Source of the DNA: RGDT01 sp964630925
GTDB lineage: Bacteria; Planctomycetota; Planctomycetia; Gemmatales; Gemmataceae
Reading direction: 5' to 3'
Length of the DNA stretch: 64,000 nucleotides
Assembly (NCBI GenBank): GCA_964630925.1
Contig: CAZVZK010000012.1
Coordinates: forward strand, 1 to 64,000
The first letter of the stretch is position 1, and every line of letters starts with the position of its first letter. A program made the translations under genes and the position numbers. Positions 1 to 8,790 of the stretch are shown here, piece after piece. The notes beneath the pieces are model-generated. The model ran no database searches, was not told where the DNA came from, and saw only the letters and a list, made by a program, of their open reading frames with translations.

Positions 1-48
1 GTGGTGGGTCCGGATTGCTCGCCGATGTGGGTCTGAATTGGTTGCCGA

Positions 49-387
49 TTACCACCCCGCGCGTGTCTGGGCGAGGCATTCCAGGGCCGCCTCCCGCCGG
101 CCAAGGTCGCCCGCGCTGGCGAACGGCTCGTGCCGACGGAACGCGCTGGCGAAGACCGGCACCAGGGCCTCCCAGTCGTCGGGCCGCAGCGGGCGCGGGG
201 CGACGCGGGTGGCGCGGGAGGGGGCGTACTCCCGCAACCCGAGCCGGGCGTTGCAGAAGACCGGGCGGGGGGTGACCCAGACCTCCCCCTCGATCACCTC
301 GTATTCGTAGGCCGGGTGGCACGGCAGGCGGGCGAGCTGCTCCGCCGGCAGCGACAGCCGTGAACGGGGCATCCAACGGGCGCTCAT
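49..387 (-). pseudogene. Truncated GNAT acetyltransferase-like ORF
   Basis: This 112-residue ORF has a C-terminal part (from about residue 65, LRPDDWEALVPVFASAFRR) that resembles the start of planctomycete GNAT N-acetyltransferases. It stops after QTRAGW, where such proteins normally continue into the acetyl-CoA-binding fold. The N-terminal part (YEYEVIEGEVWVTPRP) is not recognised. Only 48 bases remain before the window edge, and no continuation of the domain was seen there, so I read it as a gene broken near the window edge rather than an intact enzyme. The family assignment rests on recall of the N-terminal pattern and is uncertain. Confidence 0.4.
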
Positions 388-534
388 GGCGCGGCTCCGG
401 GCGGCGCGGCCCCTCAGGATACGGACGCGTGTGGACCGTCCGAGGATTGAGCGTCACCGAACATGGGTGCCGCCCGGCGAGGGTCGCTCGCCGGGCCGAC
501 AGGCGTTCTCGCGTCCCGCCAGGCGCGGCGGGGG

Positions 535-957
535 TCAGGGGCGGGAGTGGACGGTGACCCTACCGCCGGCCCTGGAGATCTTGAGCCAGCCCGTGTCTCT
601 CGTGAATTGCAACATCTGCATGGGGAAGTCGAAGGTCGCCGCCTCGGCGGCCGAGATGACGGCGTTGGCGATCCACTTGATCAGTTGCTTGCCTTCCTCG
701 GAGGTCTTCCCGCCGTCGGTGAATCCGCCGCCGAGATTGGCCGTCGCGTAGAAGTGGTTGTTGCCGGCGTTGATGGCCCCCTGGAGCTGGATCCAGTGCC
801 CGGCGAGCCCCGGGAACGTCCGGAACAGGTCGGCCACGCGGTTGGTCGTCAGCTCTCGCGCCCAGCGCGACGCGTCGTTGTTCGGCATGGTCGGGTTGTG
901 ACGGTCCCCGGCCCTGGCGTCGTGCTTCACCTGTCCCTTGAGGTGCTCAGGTTTCAT
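535..957 (-). CDS. Hypothetical protein, 140 aa
   Basis: Soluble 140-residue protein with no signal peptide or membrane segment. I chose the ATG at 957 (MKPEHLKG) because a strong GAGGA ribosome-binding site lies just upstream; the ORF is open further but reads through non-coding-like sequence. It contains a Gly/Asn-rich stretch (INAGNNHFYATANLGGG) and a region LIKWIANAVISAAEAATFDFP. I do not recognise the family. It stands alone, divergent from the VOC gene at 1258. Confidence 0.6.
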   Translation of the reverse strand: MKPEHLKGQVKHDARAGDRHNPTMPNNDASRWARELTTNRVADLFRTFPGLAGHWIQLQGAINAGNNHFYATANLGGGFTDGGKTSEEGKQLIKWIANAVISAAEAATFDFPMQMLQFTRDTGWLKISRAGGRVTVHSRP

Positions 958-1257
958 CGTCGTCCTCCTCTGCGGGTGGGGCGTATTCGCGGGTGGTAGT
1001 AGAACGATGATGAGACTACCAGTCCACGGAGCCACGTCAACCGAATTCCAGCCGGGCGCCTGAGATGACCGGGGCGGCGCTCCTGGCCCGAGTCGGCCTG
1101 CCTCCGCCTCCGGCCGATTGGCCGGGAAAAATCTCCGAGGGTGTCGATCCGCGCCCGTCCCGTTCGACCAATGGGTGAAGGAGAGTCGGGCGGCGCGGTG
1201 TCAGCCCGCCGGTGGTGCCTGACTCCAAAAGTAAGCCGCTCGAACCGAGGAAAGACC

Positions 1258-1749
1258 ATGTCACGCCAGAAGATCACCGCCTGCCTGTGGTTCGACAACC
1301 AGGGCGAGGAGGCCGCGAAGCTCTACACCGCCATCTTCCCCAACTCGAAGATCGTGGCCGTGACGCGCTACAGCGAGGCCGGGCGGGAGATCCACGGGAA
1401 GGAGCCGGGCGCGGTGATGACCGTGGAGTTCGAGCTGAACGGGCAGCACTTCACCGCCCTGAACGGCGGGCCGATGTTCAAACTCAGCGAGGCCGTCTCG
1501 TTCCAGATCCACTGCGACACGCAGGACGAGGTCGATCACTACTGGGAGAAGCTCGGGGCCGGCGGCGACCCCGCCGCCCAGCAGTGCGGCTGGCTCAAGG
1601 ACCGCTTCGGCCTGTCCTGGCAGGTCGTCCCCTCCATCCTGCCCAAACTCATGGAGGACCCCGCTTGTGCGCAGCGCGTCATGGGCGCCCTGATGGGGAT
1701 GAAGAAACTCGACATCCGCGCCCTCCAGGCCGCGGCCGACGCGAAGTGA
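1258..1749 (+). CDS. VOC-superfamily protein (PhnB-like)
   Basis: Single-domain 163-residue member of the vicinal-oxygen-chelate fold, in the PhnB/3-demethylubiquinone-methyltransferase-like subfamily (PF06983 type). Diagnostic features are the N-terminal CLWFDNQGEEAAKLYTAIFP, the central FELNGQHFTALNGGP, and the C-terminal GWLKDRFGLSWQVVPS followed by the long helix carrying ALMGMKKLDI. The start follows GAGGAAAGACC. Substrate and enzymatic activity are unknown for most of this family. The YCII gene begins 9 bp after its stop, and VOC/YCII pairs alternate through to 4174, so these genes are probably co-transcribed. Confidence 0.85.
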   Translation: MSRQKITACLWFDNQGEEAAKLYTAIFPNSKIVAVTRYSEAGREIHGKEPGAVMTVEFELNGQHFTALNGGPMFKLSEAVSFQIHCDTQDEVDHYWEKLGAGGDPAAQQCGWLKDRFGLSWQVVPSILPKLMEDPACAQRVMGALMGMKKLDIRALQAAADAK

Positions 1750-1758
1750 GGAGGCCCC

Positions 1759-2511
1759 ATGAAATACATGCTGCTGATCTACGGTGCCGAGGGCGCCTGG
1801 ACCGAGGACGAGCGGCGGGCCTGCATGGTCGAGTCGTTGGGCATCTGTGACCAGCTCGCGGCCCAGGGGAAGTTCCTCGGCGCCTCGCCGCTCCAATCGG
1901 TCACGGCCGCCGCCAGCGTCCGCGTGCGTGACGGCCGCACGCTCGTCACCGCCGGCCCGTTCGCCGAGACCGCCGAGCAGCTCGGCGGCTTCTACCTCCT
2001 CGACCTCGCCGACCTCGATGAGGCCATCGCGGCCGCCGTCCGCCTGCCGCCCGCCGCCGTGGGGACGGTCGAGATCCGCCCGCTCGCCGATCTGGACGGG
2101 CTGCCGCCGGAGCGCCCGCTGCCGGCCGACAGAGGATCGCTCACCCCCTTCATGCTGCTCTGCTACGACGACGAGGCCGCGTGGCAGGCCGCGGGGCCAG
2201 CGGCCCACTCCGAGGCTCGGGCGGAGGCCGCGGGCCTCGCCCGGCGGCTCGCGGATGAGGGCCGCTACGTCAGCGCGTCGCCGCTGCACGCGGCGGCGAC
2301 GGCCACGTGCGTCCGCGTGCGCGGCGGCCGGCGGCTGATCACCGACGGACCCTTCGCGGAAACGCACGAGGCCCTCGGCGGCTACTACCTGATCCTGGCC
2401 GAGGACCGCGACACGGCGGCGCGGGTCGCGGCCCGACACCCCGGCGCGCGGCTCGGCACCGTCGAGGTGCGCCCGCTCTTCGACGTGTCCGGCCTGCGAA
2501 GACCGTCCTGA
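1759..2511 (+). CDS. Tandem YCII/DGPF-domain protein
   Basis: A 250-residue protein made of two consecutive YCII-related (DGPF) domains. Repeat 1 covers about residues 1-120 (MKYMLLIYGAEGAW; the family DGPF motif appears as TAGPFAETAEQLGGFYLL). Repeat 2 covers about 130-245 (FMLLCYDDEAAW; ITDGPFAETHEALGGYYLI). Each ends with the family pattern GTVEIRPL or GTVEVRPL. Small dimeric YCII proteins often sit beside ECF sigma genes and VOC proteins; their role is poorly defined. The start follows GAGGAGGCCCC, a clear ribosome-binding site. The internal duplication probably lets one chain form the fold that relatives form as dimers (inference). Confidence 0.88.
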   Translation: MKYMLLIYGAEGAWTEDERRACMVESLGICDQLAAQGKFLGASPLQSVTAAASVRVRDGRTLVTAGPFAETAEQLGGFYLLDLADLDEAIAAAVRLPPAAVGTVEIRPLADLDGLPPERPLPADRGSLTPFMLLCYDDEAAWQAAGPAAHSEARAEAAGLARRLADEGRYVSASPLHAAATATCVRVRGGRRLITDGPFAETHEALGGYYLILAEDRDTAARVAARHPGARLGTVEVRPLFDVSGLRRPS

Positions 2512-2606
2512 AAAAACCCGGCGGGCCTGTCGATCCCGGCCGCCCCCGAACGACTATCTGGCGAACGTGACGAAGGCAACCAACCCGAACGAGAAGAGGA
2601 GCAATC

Positions 2607-3038
2607 ATGACCGGCACGACCATTACCCCGTACCTGATGTTCGGCGGCCGCTGCGAGGAGGCGCTGGAGTTCTACAAGAAGTCCCTCGGCGCCGAGGTCG
2701 AGATGATGATGCGCTTCAACGAGAGCCCGGAGCCGACGCCCCCCGGCATGCTCCAGGCCGGGTTCGAGAAGAAGATCATGCACGCCTCGTTCCGCGTCCA
2801 CGGGGTGCCGCTGATGGCGTCCGACGGCTGCGACGACGGCTCGAAGTTCGGCGGGTTCAGCCTCGCGCTGTCCCTCCCCAACGAGGCGGACGCCCGCCGC
2901 GCCTTCGACGCCCTCGCCGACGGCGGCAGTGTCCAGATGCCGCTCACGAAGACGTTCTGGTCGCCGTGCTACGGCATGCTCACCGACCGCTTCGGCCTGG
3001 CGTGGATGGTCATGGTCCCCCAGCCCGTGGCGAAGTGA
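2607..3038 (+). CDS. VOC-superfamily protein (PhnB family)
   Basis: A 143-residue glyoxalase/bleomycin-resistance-fold protein of the PhnB type. It has the N-terminal TPYLMFGGRCEEALEFYKKS, the middle MHASFRVHGVPLMASDG, and the C-terminal SPCYGMLTDRFGLAWMVMV that typify the group. The ATG at 2607 is preceded by GAGAAGAGGAG. It is the second VOC gene in the 1258-4174 cluster. Function beyond the fold is not established. Confidence 0.87.
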   Translation: MTGTTITPYLMFGGRCEEALEFYKKSLGAEVEMMMRFNESPEPTPPGMLQAGFEKKIMHASFRVHGVPLMASDGCDDGSKFGGFSLALSLPNEADARRAFDALADGGSVQMPLTKTFWSPCYGMLTDRFGLAWMVMVPQPVAK

Positions 3039-3060
3039 GCGATGGCGCTGGCATCTACCC

Positions 3061-3240
3061 CACCCCCCCGCCCCCTCCCCGAAGCGGAGAGGGGGAGCCG
3101 CAAGAGCATCGCCTCAGCGGAGGGGAGGTGCGCGCGTCCCTTGAATCGCTTCGTCCTACAGGGGAGGAGTACACCTCCCCGCCGTGTAGGCGATGATCTT
3201 GCGATCCCCCTCTCCGCTTCGGAGAGGGGGTTAGGGGGTG
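3061..3240. repeat. Palindromic element, 180 bp (CTCTCCGCTTCGGAGAG type)
   Basis: Two arms of about 52 nt (3061-3113 and 3189-3240) are near-perfect inverted copies. Each carries a CCGAAGCGGAGAG core and the end GCAAGA.CATCGCC. The interior has a further short inverted pair (GGGGAGGTG / CACCTCCCC). The whole 180 bp can fold into one long hairpin and lies between two genes read in the same direction. No ORF or transposase is inside. It resembles a non-autonomous palindromic element (inference). Confidence 0.75.
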
Positions 3241-3295
3241 AGGTAGCAGGCCGTACCCACACCGGTTACGCCCTTTTCAAGACAAGGAGCGCGTC

Positions 3296-4174
3296 ATGAA
3301 GGTCATGGTCATCGTCAAGGCCACCGGGGCGTCGGAGGCGGGCGAGATGCCCAGCACCGAGCTGCTGTCCGCGATGGGGAAGTACAACGAGGAGCTGGTC
3401 CGGGCCGGCATCATGCTCGCCGGGGAGGGCCTGCACCCCAGCTCGAAGGGGGCGCGGGTGCGCTTCTCGGGCAAGGACCGCATCGTCACCGACGGCCCGT
3501 TCGCCGAGACGAACGAGCTGATCGCCGGCTTCTGGATGTGGAAGGTGAAGTCCCTCGCCGAGGCCGTCGAGTGGGTGAAGCGCTGCCCCAACCCGATGAA
3601 CGAGGAGTCCGACATCGAGATCCGCCCGGTGTTCGAGGCCGAGGACTTCGGCGCGGCCTTCACGCCGGAGCTGCGTGAGCAGGAGGCGGCGCTGCGTGCC
3701 CGGACGCTGGGGCTGTCCGCCCCGACGTTCCAGCAAGGCCCCGAGCTGCTCATCGCCGGGCTGAACGAGCACTACGACAAGGACACCCGCACGAGGATCC
3801 CGGCGCAGTGGGGGCGCCTCGCCCCGCACCTGGGCAAGGTGCCGGGCCAGGTCGGGCGGGACGCCTACGGGGTCTCTCACGCCGCCCACTCCGGCCGGTT
3901 CGAGTACCTGGCCGGCGTGGCCGTCTCGTCGCGGGACGGGCTGCCCGAGGGATTCACGACGGTAAAGGTCGAGGCCCGCCGCTACGCGGTCTTCGCCCAC
4001 GCGGGGCACGTGTCGTCCCTGCCCGCCGCCATCGACACCATCTGGGGCAAATGGGCCCCGGACTGTGGGTTGCCTGTCGCGTCCGGGGCGCCGTGCTTCG
4101 AGCGGTACACGCCCGAGTTCGACGCCTGCACGGGCCTGGGCGGCATGGAGGTCTGGATACCGCTGGGGGCGTAG
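3296..4174 (+). CDS. YCII/DGPF domain fused to GyrI-like effector-binding domain
   Basis: A 292-residue two-domain protein. Residues 1-125 are a YCII/DGPF domain (MKVMVIVKATGASEAG; VTDGPFAETNELIAGFWMW; IEIRPVFEAEDFG). Residues 145-292 look like an AraC effector-binding/GyrI-like small-molecule-binding domain (FEYLAGVAVSSRDGLPEGFTT, YAVFAHAGH, FDACTGLGGMEVWIPLGA). The ATG at 3296 follows AAGGAG. No DNA-binding domain is present, so it is probably a free-standing ligand-binding protein rather than a transcription regulator. It closes the VOC/YCII cluster. Confidence 0.85.
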   Translation: MKVMVIVKATGASEAGEMPSTELLSAMGKYNEELVRAGIMLAGEGLHPSSKGARVRFSGKDRIVTDGPFAETNELIAGFWMWKVKSLAEAVEWVKRCPNPMNEESDIEIRPVFEAEDFGAAFTPELREQEAALRARTLGLSAPTFQQGPELLIAGLNEHYDKDTRTRIPAQWGRLAPHLGKVPGQVGRDAYGVSHAAHSGRFEYLAGVAVSSRDGLPEGFTTVKVEARRYAVFAHAGHVSSLPAAIDTIWGKWAPDCGLPVASGAPCFERYTPEFDACTGLGGMEVWIPLGA

Positions 4175-4179
4175 GCGCT

Positions 4180-4275
4180 GAGTGGAGCGTGAGCGGCTCT
4201 GGCGAGCGGGGATGCGTCAGCGCCCCGAGTGGAGCGTCAGCGGCTCTCGTTTCGTGGGAGCGTCAGCGCCCCGCC
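4180..4275. repeat. GGCGAGCGG-type dispersed repeat, copy 1
   Basis: Bases 4201-4243 are identical over 43 nt to the reverse complement of 33223-33265, and the first 30 nt also match 33135-33164. The copy lies directly after the stop of the YCII/GyrI gene. Flanking bases repeat the GAGCGTSAGCG pattern. It is one arm of an element that forms full hairpins at 25594-25739 and 33135-33265. Confidence 0.8.
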
Positions 4276-4363
4276 CGCCGGAGCCGGGCGGGGCGTACCC
4301 CGTGTAACGCCCCCGCGTTCATCTACACTGACAGGAGCCCCACGCCCCACCACGAGCGCGCCG

Positions 4364-6268
4364 ATGAACCCCTCCCGGTGCCCCTCGCCCGCACAGCTCC
4401 GCGCATTCGCCGTCGGCGGCCTCCCCGAGACCGACCTCGGCCCCCTCGCCGACCACGTGCTCGATTGCCAAACCTGCGACCTCGCCCTCCGCTCCCTCGA
4501 CGCCGTCACCGACCCCCTCCTCGCCAGCCTCGACGGCCTCGCCGCACCCGACCCCGACCCCCTCCCCGACACCCTCCTCCGCGTCGCCCGCGACGCCGCC
4601 CACGCGGCCGGCCCACTACCCGACATCCCCCTCGACTCGGGCCGCCGCCTCGCCCGCATGCTCGGCGAGGGCGCCTGCCGCCTCGGACGCTTCGAATTAG
4701 AGGCCGAGCTGGGCGTCGGCTCCTTCGGCCACGTCTTCCGCGCCCGCGACACCCAGCTCGGCCGCCCCGTCGCCCTCAAGATCCAGCGCGCCGGCAGCAT
4801 CACCTCCGACGAGTCCCGCGAGCGCTTCCACCGCGAGGCCCGCAGCGTCGCACGCCTCACCCACCCCGGCATCGTCGCCCTCTACGACACCGGCACCAGT
4901 GAGGACGGCGTCTGCTTCCTCGTCTCCGAATTCATCGAGGGCCGCACCCTCGAAGCCCTCCTCCGCGACGGCCCCCTCGACCCGCGCCACGCCGCACGCC
5001 TCGTCGCCGACATGGCCGACGCCCTGCAGTACGCCCACGAGCACGGCGTCATCCACCGCGACGTGAAGCCCTCCAACGTCCTCATCGACGCCGACGGGCG
5101 GCCCCACGTCACCGACTTCGGCCTGGCCAAGTGGGACGCCGCCGGCGACACCATGACCTCCGACGGCCGCGTCATGGGCACCCCGGCCTACATGCCCCCC
5201 GAGCAGGCCCGTGGCGAGTCGCACCGCGTGGACGCCCGCGGCGACGTGTACAGCCTCGGCGTCATGCTCTACGAGATGCTCACCGGCGAACGCCCCTTCC
5301 AGGGCAAGGAGCGCCTCCTCCTGCTCCAGGTCCTCGAGGACGACCCCCGCCCCCCGCGCCGCCTCAAGGACGACATCCCCCGCGACATCGAGACCATCTG
5401 CCTCAAGGCGATGGCCAAGTCCGCCGACGCCCGTTACCCGCGGGCCGGCGCCCTCGCCGCCGACCTCCGCCGCTTCCTCGCCGGCGAGCCCATCCTCGCC
5501 CGCCCCGAGGGCCACGCCCGCCGGCTGTGGCGCTGGTGCCGACGCTACCCCCTGGCGGTGTGCCTCTTCCTCGCCGTCGTCTGCGCGGCCTGCGCGGCCA
5601 TGCTCTCCCTCGCACGCCTGTCCGACCACTTCGTCCGCCAGACCGCCCTGGAGGCCGCCCGCGCCGAGGCCGCCATGCTCGACGAGAACTGGCGTTTCTA
5701 CTCCGAGCGCGTGGACGCCCTCAACGGCCGCAAGACGAGGGTCCGCTTCTCCGAGCACTACGCCAAGGACGACATGGCGATGCCGCTGCCCGCCACCTAC
5801 GCCCTCGACATCGCCGAGCGCATCAGCCGCAACAACCCCGACGTGCAGGCCCGCGTCTACAGCCACCACCCCTGGCCCGGACGCGAGGGCGGCGGCCCCC
5901 GTGACGCCTTCGAGGGCCGCGCCCTCGAATGGCTCGAGACGCACAACGGCCCGCCCGACAGGCCCGCGCCCGAGTATCACGAGATCAGCGACAGGGAAGG
6001 CGAGCCGTGGCTGTTCTACGCCCGCCCGCGCCTCATGGAGAAGAGCTGCCTCTCCTGCCACAACGACAGGAAGGGCAAGAGCCCCAAGACCGACTGGCAG
6101 GTCGGGGACGTGGGCGGCGTCATCAAGATCGGCCGCCGCCTCTCGCCCCCCGCCGCCTCGCGCCCCGAGATGGCCGCCGCCCTCGCCCTCCTGGCCGGCT
6201 CCGGCGTGGCCCTCCTGGCCTTCGCCGCCCTCGCCATCCGCCGCGCCCGCGCGGGGTCACCCGGATGA
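4364..6268 (+). CDS. Ser/Thr protein kinase with haem-binding DUF3365-like sensor domain
   Basis: A 634-residue membrane kinase. Residues 1-60 have an anti-sigma-like zinc-binding segment (DHVLDCQTCD). A Hanks-type kinase domain spans about 108-380, with glycine-rich loop GVGSFGHVF, VALKIQ lysine, HRDVKPSN catalytic loop and DFGLAKW. The first membrane helix is near 394-415. About 420-590 is a DUF3365/Tll0287-like domain ending in the c-type haem motif SCLSCH (near residue 562), and a second helix follows near 603-627. The sensor should lie outside the membrane and the kinase inside. It probably converts a redox or gas signal into phosphorylation (inference). Its stop overlaps the start of the sigma-factor gene (ATGA). 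Confidence 0.88.
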   Translation: MNPSRCPSPAQLRAFAVGGLPETDLGPLADHVLDCQTCDLALRSLDAVTDPLLASLDGLAAPDPDPLPDTLLRVARDAAHAAGPLPDIPLDSGRRLARMLGEGACRLGRFELEAELGVGSFGHVFRARDTQLGRPVALKIQRAGSITSDESRERFHREARSVARLTHPGIVALYDTGTSEDGVCFLVSEFIEGRTLEALLRDGPLDPRHAARLVADMADALQYAHEHGVIHRDVKPSNVLIDADGRPHVTDFGLAKWDAAGDTMTSDGRVMGTPAYMPPEQARGESHRVDARGDVYSLGVMLYEMLTGERPFQGKERLLLLQVLEDDPRPPRRLKDDIPRDIETICLKAMAKSADARYPRAGALAADLRRFLAGEPILARPEGHARRLWRWCRRYPLAVCLFLAVVCAACAAMLSLARLSDHFVRQTALEAARAEAAMLDENWRFYSERVDALNGRKTRVRFSEHYAKDDMAMPLPATYALDIAERISRNNPDVQARVYSHHPWPGREGGGPRDAFEGRALEWLETHNGPPDRPAPEYHEISDREGEPWLFYARPRLMEKSCLSCHNDRKGKSPKTDWQVGDVGGVIKIGRRLSPPAASRPEMAAALALLAGSGVALLAFAALAIRRARAGSPG

Positions 6269-6879
6269 CCCCCCAACCGGACGGCCGCGCGGGATCCTCG
6301 ACCTCGCGCAGCCTGCTGCTGGAGCTGAGGGAGGGCGTGCCCGCCGCCTGGGAGCGCCTCACCTCCCTGTACGCCCCGCTGGTCTACCACTGGTGCCGCG
6401 CCATGCGCCTGCCCGAGCAGGACATGCCGGACGTGTTCCAGCAGGTCTTCCAGTCGGTCGCCGCCCACATCCACGCCTTCCGCAAGGACCGCCCCGGGGA
6501 CACCTTCCGCCACTGGCTCCGCGCCATCACCCGCAACAAGGTGCGGGACCATTACCGCCGCGACGCCCACCAGGCCCGCGCCGCCGGCGGCACCGACGCC
6601 CAGATCTACTTCTCCCAGCTCGCCGACCCCGCCGCCGACGCGGAGCCCGACGCCCCCGACGAGGAGGGCGAGGCCGGCCGCCTCCTCCGCGCCGCGCTGC
6701 GGCTCGTCCGCGGGCAGGTGCAGGAGCAGACCTGGCAGGCGTTCTGGAAGGTGGTCGTCGAGGGCAGGACGCCGGAGCAGGCCGGCGAGGAGCTGGCCAT
6801 GCGCCCCGGCGCCGTCCGCGTCGCCAAGTCGCGTGTCCTGTCGCGCCTCCGCGCCGAGCTGGGCGACCTCATCCCCTGA
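6265..6879 (+). CDS. ECF-type RNA polymerase sigma factor
   Basis: A 204-residue sigma-70-family factor. Region 2 is visible at about residues 25-95 (DMPDVFQQVFQSVAAHIHAF, FRHWLRAITRNKVRDHYRR). Region 4 is at about 150-200 (TWQAFWKVVVEGRTPEQAGE then AVRVAKSRVLSRLRAEL). The two are joined by an acidic linker (PAADAEPDAPDEEGE). Its ATG overlaps the TGA of the upstream kinase, indicating translational coupling. Planctomycete genomes often pair ECF factors with large Ser/Thr kinases, so the kinase may control this factor (inference). Confidence 0.92.
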   Translation: MTPQPDGRAGSSTSRSLLLELREGVPAAWERLTSLYAPLVYHWCRAMRLPEQDMPDVFQQVFQSVAAHIHAFRKDRPGDTFRHWLRAITRNKVRDHYRRDAHQARAAGGTDAQIYFSQLADPAADAEPDAPDEEGEAGRLLRAALRLVRGQVQEQTWQAFWKVVVEGRTPEQAGEELAMRPGAVRVAKSRVLSRLRAELGDLIP

Positions 6880-7025
6880 CGCCGAGCCGGGTGGGTGTCC
6901 TCTCCGGCCGGGCGCCCGTAGGGTGAAGGAGGCGTCACAGCGTGGCCGCGAAGGATGATGATACCTTGAGGCATCGGCGGGGTGAGGCAGGCCCGCCAGG
7001 GCGCCCGAGGTATGGAGACGAGCGA

Positions 7026-7919
7026 ATGAGTCGGAGACGAGCCTTCACGCTGATCGAGCTGCTGGTGGTGATCGCCATCATCGCCATCCTGATCGGGCTG
7101 CTGCTCCCCGCCGTCCAGAAGGTCCGCGACGCGGCGGCGCGCGTCCAGTGCGTCAACCAGGTCAAGCAATTCGGGCTGGCGATCCACGGGGTGAACGACA
7201 CCTACGGGCGGCTGCCGCCCCTCCTCGGCACCTTCCCCGCCCACGTCCCCAGCTCCGCCGCCCTCGCGGGGGGCATGCCGCGTGGCAACGTCTTCTTCTA
7301 CATGCTGCCTTTCCTGGAGCAGGAGCCTCTGTACCGGGCGGCGGACGGGCCGGGCGGCCCCGCGCCGTGGGTCAACAACGTCCACAGGCGCAAGGTGGCG
7401 GCCTTCGGCTGCCCGGCGGACCCGACCTACGGGCCTGGCACGAAGACCTACGGCGGCCAGGCCGCCCCCGTCCCCGAGACGCAGGACTGGGGGCTTTGCT
7501 CCTACGTCGCCAACACGCAGGTGTTCGGCGAGACGATCCAGGGCGTGTTCACGAGCTGGGACGGGCAGGCGCGGATGCCCGCCTCCATCCCCGACGGCCT
7601 GTCGAACACCGTGCTGTTCGCCGAGCGGCAGGCGGAGTGCAACGTCGGCAACCTGTGGGGGTGGTGGGGCGGCGACGGCTGGCAGCCCTCCTTCCTCAAC
7701 TCGTCGGTCGGCCACTGGGTCGGCCCCGCGGCGGGGACGCAGTACCGCCCGCGGCTGACCGACTGCGGCGGCACCTACACCACCACGCACCACCACGCGG
7801 CGATGGTGGCCGGCCTGGCCGACGGGTCGGTGCGGACGGTGCCGCCCTCGGTGTCGGGGGCGACGTGGTGGGCGGCCTGCACCCCCGCCGGGGACGAGCC
7901 GCCTGGGCCCGGATGGTGA
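7026..7919 (+). CDS. DUF1559 prepilin-like secreted protein
   Basis: A 297-residue planctomycete DUF1559 protein. It begins with a type IV prepilin leader and hydrophobic helix (RRRAFTLIELLVVIAIIAI, processed before the Phe), followed by LLPAVQKVRDAAARVQCVNQ. The C-terminal end carries the family pattern THHHAAMVAGLADGSVRTVP. The family is greatly expanded in Planctomycetes; its members are thought to be pseudopilin-like cell-surface proteins, with functions mostly unknown. The next gene begins 18 bp after its stop. Confidence 0.92.
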   Translation: MSRRRAFTLIELLVVIAIIAILIGLLLPAVQKVRDAAARVQCVNQVKQFGLAIHGVNDTYGRLPPLLGTFPAHVPSSAALAGGMPRGNVFFYMLPFLEQEPLYRAADGPGGPAPWVNNVHRRKVAAFGCPADPTYGPGTKTYGGQAAPVPETQDWGLCSYVANTQVFGETIQGVFTSWDGQARMPASIPDGLSNTVLFAERQAECNVGNLWGWWGGDGWQPSFLNSSVGHWVGPAAGTQYRPRLTDCGGTYTTTHHHAAMVAGLADGSVRTVPPSVSGATWWAACTPAGDEPPGPGW

Positions 7920-7937
7920 GGCAGGGGGTGGTCTGAC

Positions 7938-8783
7938 ATGCTCGCCGCGTTGATGCTGCTGGGGTTCGGCGTGGCGCCGCCCGCGGACGGGGAGGCGGCG
8001 GGGGTGGCGTACCTGGCGCGGCACGTCCCGCCGTGGAACCGCGAGCACCGCTGCTTCTCGTGCCACCACGACGGCGATGCGGCCCGCGTCCTGTTCGCCT
8101 CGGGCCACGCCCCCGGCAACACCCTGCGTTGGCTCCAGCGCCCGGAGGGGTGGAGGCACAACGGCGGCGACGGCCCGTTCAGCGACCGCCGTCTGGCGGC
8201 GCTGCAGTTCGCGGCGGCGCTCGCCGAGGCGGGCCGCGCCGGCCTGCTGACCAGCCGCACCGCGCAGGCCAAGGCGGCGCGCGTGGTGGCCGCCGAGCAG
8301 GGCCGCGACGGCGGCTGGCGCGTCGGCGACGGCCTGGGCGGCCCGACCACCTGGGGCGACGCCCTGGCGACGGCGATGGCCGTCGGCACGCTGCGCCGGG
8401 CCGGCGGGCACCGCGACGAGGTGGAGAGGGCCGAGAAGTGGCTACGCGGGCTGAAGGTGGAATCGGTCCCCGACGCGGCCGCCGTGCGGATGGCGCTGGG
8501 CGGCAAGGCGGGGCTGGCGTTCATCGAGAAGGCGGAGGCGCGGCGCGGCGGGTGGGGGCCTTATCCCACGTCGCCGCCGGAGGTGTTCGACACGGCGCTG
8601 GCGGTGATCGCCCTGCCGCCGGGGCCGGCGCGGTCACGCGGGCGGCGCTGGCTCCTGGAGGCGCAGGAGGCCGGCGGCGGCTGGCCCGAGACGACGAGGC
8701 CGTCCGGCGGGGAGAGCTACGCCCAGCGCCTCTCGACGGCGGCGTGGGCGGTGCAGGCGCTGCGGGCGTCGAGGGGGAAGTAG
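7938..8783 (+). CDS. Cyclase/prenyltransferase-repeat protein with CxxCH motif
   Basis: A 281-residue protein with a short hydrophobic N-terminus, likely a signal peptide (MLAALMLLGFGVAPP). Repeats resemble the alpha/alpha-barrel of squalene cyclases and prenyltransferases: EQGRDGGWRVGDG, ARRGGWGPYP and AQEAGGGWPET. An N-terminal HRCFSCHHDG is a c-type haem-attachment-like CxxCH. The catalytic DXDD motif of terpene cyclases is not seen, so it is probably not a cyclase. Planctomycete secreted proteins of this kind have no firm function. It follows the DUF1559 gene and is probably co-transcribed. Confidence 0.72.
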   Translation: MLAALMLLGFGVAPPADGEAAGVAYLARHVPPWNREHRCFSCHHDGDAARVLFASGHAPGNTLRWLQRPEGWRHNGGDGPFSDRRLAALQFAAALAEAGRAGLLTSRTAQAKAARVVAAEQGRDGGWRVGDGLGGPTTWGDALATAMAVGTLRRAGGHRDEVERAEKWLRGLKVESVPDAAAVRMALGGKAGLAFIEKAEARRGGWGPYPTSPPEVFDTALAVIALPPGPARSRGRRWLLEAQEAGGGWPETTRPSGGESYAQRLSTAAWAVQALRASRGK

Positions 8784-8790
8784 GGCGCGC

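Noticed and set aside
1261..2439. 392-aa minus-strand open frame opposite the VOC/YCII genes
   Set aside because: It is antisense to three well-recognised genes and has the Arg/Ala/Gly-rich composition of GC-driven shadow frames; no domain is recognisable.
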